Shown: positions 62,136-64,000 of the stretch, piece by piece
Layout of the letters: the number at the start of each line of letters is the position of its first letter
How positions within the stretch are numbered: the first letter of the stretch is position 1
DNA from: Thalassotalea_H sp040779345
GTDB taxonomy: Bacteria > Pseudomonadota > Gammaproteobacteria > Enterobacterales > Alteromonadaceae
DNA: 64,000 bases
NCBI GenBank assembly: GCA_040779345.1
Contig: JBFONU010000004.1
Location: 124,001 to 188,000, forward strand
Direction of reading: 5' to 3'
Position numbers and translations under genes: made by a program
Notes under the pieces: generated by a model
Databases searched by the model: none
What the model was told of the DNA's origin: nothing
What the model saw: the letters and a program-made list of their open reading frames with translations, nothing else

Positions 62136-63701
62136 ATGACAAGTATCCAACAAAGAGCAGCTCTGCAACGCCAAATATGGGCAATCGCTAACGATGTCCG
62201 TGGTTCAGTAGACGGCTGGGATTTTAAACAATATGTACTGGGTACACTGTTCTACCGCTTTATTAGTGAGAACTTTGTTGAATACATTACAGGTGGTGAT
62301 GATAGTGTTGATTACGGTGCAATGGATGATAACGACAGTCTCCTTACTGATATTAAAGATGATGCTATTAAAACTAAAGGTTACTTCATCTATCCAAGCC
62401 AATTATTTTCAGTTATTGCTAAAGGCGCGAATAAAAACGAAAGTTTAAATGCAGATTTAGCCAAAATATTCTCTGAAATTGAAAGCTCTGCTAATGGCTA
62501 TGACTCAGAAGATGATATCAAAGGTTTATTTGCTGATTTTGATACCACCAGTAATAGACTGGGTAATACCGTAAAAGATAAAAACCTAAGGTTAGCAGCG
62601 GTTTTAAAGGGTGTTGCAGGGCTAAGTATTGACCAATTTGAAGACAATGAACATGACCTATTCGGCGATGCCTATGAATTTTTGATCTCAAACTATGCCG
62701 CTAACGCAGGTAAATCAGGTGGTGAATTTTTCACCCCGCAACATGTCTCGAAATTAATAGCCCAATTAGCCATGCATAAACAAACCAGCGTTAATAAAAT
62801 TTACGACCCCGCAGCAGGTTCTGGCTCGTTGTTGCTACAAGCTAAAAAGCATTTTGATTCGCATATCATCGAAGAAGGTTTTTTTGGTCAAGAGATCAAC
62901 CACACAACCTATAACTTAGCGCGTATGAATATGTTTTTGCATAATATCAATTACGACAAATTTAATATGCAATTAGGCAACACCTTAACCGAACCACACT
63001 TTTGTGATGACAAACCGTTTGATGCCATCGTTTCTAACCCGCCATATTCAGTAAAGTGGATTGGCTCAGACGATCCAACACTGATTAACGATGACCGTTT
63101 CGCACCCGCAGGTGTATTAGCGCCTAAATCAAAAGCCGACTTTGCTTTTGTACTGCATGCGCTGAATTACCTATCAAGCAAAGGCCGAGCGGCGATTGTT
63201 TGTTTTCCCGGTATTTTTTATCGAGGTGGAGCAGAAAAGAAAATTCGTCAATACCTAGTCGATAATAACTACGTTGAAACAGTAATTTCACTAGCACCTA
63301 ACCTATTTTTTGGCACCTCAATTGCCGTTAATATTTTAGTGTTAGCCAAAAATAAAATTGAGAACAGCACCCAGTTTATTGATGCTAGTGGTGAAGACTT
63401 CTTTAAAAAAGTAACCAATAACAATGTAATGAAAGATGAACATATTCAAAAAATTATGGATATGTTTGATAACAAAGAAAATGTAGACCATGTCGCCCTG
63501 TCTGTTGCAAATGAAGATATCGCTGCCAATGATTACACCCTTTCAGTGAGTAGCTATATAGAGCCCAAAGACACCAGTGAAATCACTGATATTACCGTAC
63601 TGAATGCCGAGCTAAAAACTACTGTTGCCAAGATTGACCAACTCCGCAGTGATATTGATGCGATTACCTCTGAAATTGAAAGTTCGGAGACTCAAGCATG
63701 A
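62136..63701 (+). CDS. hsdM: Type I restriction-modification methyltransferase subunit
   Basis: 521-residue N6-adenine methyltransferase subunit that, with HsdS, methylates the host recognition site. An N-terminal HsdM_N helical domain (about 10-150) precedes the Rossmann core with SAM-binding DPAAGSGSLLLQ (residue 224 on) and the catalytic NPPY (301-304). The C-terminus is a coiled coil for HsdS contact. Its stop overlaps the hsdS start (ATGA). Confidence 0.95.
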   Translation: MTSIQQRAALQRQIWAIANDVRGSVDGWDFKQYVLGTLFYRFISENFVEYITGGDDSVDYGAMDDNDSLLTDIKDDAIKTKGYFIYPSQLFSVIAKGANKNESLNADLAKIFSEIESSANGYDSEDDIKGLFADFDTTSNRLGNTVKDKNLRLAAVLKGVAGLSIDQFEDNEHDLFGDAYEFLISNYAANAGKSGGEFFTPQHVSKLIAQLAMHKQTSVNKIYDPAAGSGSLLLQAKKHFDSHIIEEGFFGQEINHTTYNLARMNMFLHNINYDKFNMQLGNTLTEPHFCDDKPFDAIVSNPPYSVKWIGSDDPTLINDDRFAPAGVLAPKSKADFAFVLHALNYLSSKGRAAIVCFPGIFYRGGAEKKIRQYLVDNNYVETVISLAPNLFFGTSIAVNILVLAKNKIENSTQFIDASGEDFFKKVTNNNVMKDEHIQKIMDMFDNKENVDHVALSVANEDIAANDYTLSVSSYIEPKDTSEITDITVLNAELKTTVAKIDQLRSDIDAITSEIESSETQA

Positions 63702-64000
63702 GCCAAGTGAACCTGTTAGATAAATTGTTGGATGGAGCTGGAGTAGAGTGGAAACCTATAGCGAAAATTGGAGAGTTAGTTCGAGGTAGCGGTCTTCCTA
63801 AAACTGATTTTACTGAATCAGGCGTTCCCGCAATACACTATGGTCAAATCTATACTTATTACGGATTATTTACACATACGACCAAATCATATGTATCAGA
63901 AGAGACTTCAAAGAAGTTAAAAAAGGTAAATTTTGGTGACGTCGTGATCACCAATACAAGTGAAAATCTGGAAGATGTTGGGACACCGTTGGTTTATCTA
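63698..64000 (+). CDS. hsdS: Type I restriction-modification specificity subunit, 3' end outside window
   Basis: The first 101 residues of HsdS are visible, beginning MSQVNLLDKLLDGAGVEWKP and including the opening of the first target-recognition domain (IGELVRGSGLPKTDF, GVPAIHYGQIYTYYG, FGDVVITNTSENLEDVG). HsdS sets the DNA sequence recognised by the complex. It overlaps hsdM by 4 bp. The second recognition domain and presumably hsdR lie past 64000. Confidence 0.9.
   Translation, partial: MSQVNLLDKLLDGAGVEWKPIAKIGELVRGSGLPKTDFTESGVPAIHYGQIYTYYGLFTHTTKSYVSEETSKKLKKVNFGDVVITNTSENLEDVGTPLVYL

Overview
The window reads as an AT-rich chromosome segment of a marine gammaproteobacterium of the order Alteromonadales, most like the Colwelliaceae (Colwellia/Thalassotalea type). 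This rests on conserved gene order and protein character, not on a database search. The runs dksA-gluQ-pcnB-folK-panB-panC and priA-ftsN-hslV-hslU are classic gammaproteobacterial blocks. Tandem GGDEF/EAL proteins, an HBM-type chemoreceptor, TonB and RND genes and a complete hut regulon fit a motile marine heterotroph.

Layout. 1-1257: the bc1 complex (cytochrome b cut by the window edge, and the Rieske protein). 1.6-8 kb: a duplicated-domain secreted protein, PBP1b (mrcB), a TonB-dependent receptor, a heptamer tandem repeat and a CNNM/CBS membrane protein. 8-14 kb: hrpB, thpR, a small STAS-like protein, pepB and a periplasmic solute-binding protein. 14.2-20.4 kb: sfsA, dksA, gluQ, pcnB, folK, panB, panC. 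20.4-27.2 kb: a secreted protein divergent from a membrane-bound XRE regulator, rpmE, priA, ftsN, hslVU. 27.2-34 kb: signalling (chemoreceptor, one EAL protein with intact catalytic motifs, one with both domains degenerate) with rraA between them. 34.2-39.9 kb: histidine utilisation, with hutI divergent from hutC-hutH-hutU across palindromic HutC-type operators. 40-45 kb: TetR-adaptor-RND efflux operon. 45.4-54.2 kb: accessory genes (M64-like lipoprotein protease with a small secreted partner, a LysR regulator, a GNAT, an ISAs1-type transposase relic, a ToxR/CadC-like regulator, a carotenoid oxygenase, a secreted protein).

54.2 kb to the end is a mobile/defence region. A tightly packed seven-gene minus-strand operon encodes a MobC-like protein, a MOBP-like relaxase, a small basic protein, a coupling ATPase with no obvious N-terminal membrane anchor, a two-helix membrane protein, a membrane-anchored coiled-coil J-domain protein and a cysteine-containing lipoprotein. 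Upstream lies about 280 bp packed with inverted repeats (oriT candidate). Beyond a broken small gene comes a BrxR/CapW-like WYL regulator with a palindromic operator, then hsdM and the start of hsdS of a type I restriction-modification system that runs off the window. No integrase is visible inside the window.

The points most worth following are: (1) three genes whose reading frames have no AUG/GUG/UUG where the protein must start but do have AUU or AUC (pcnB, where an AUU start is known in E. coli; the TonB receptor, where promoter, Shine-Dalgarno and signal peptide all point to AUU; and a LysR regulator); (2) the mobilisation operon with an apparently anchor-less coupling protein next to small membrane and J-domain proteins; (3) the WYL-controlled type I RM locus; and (4) a doubly degenerate GGDEF-EAL protein convergent with rraA.
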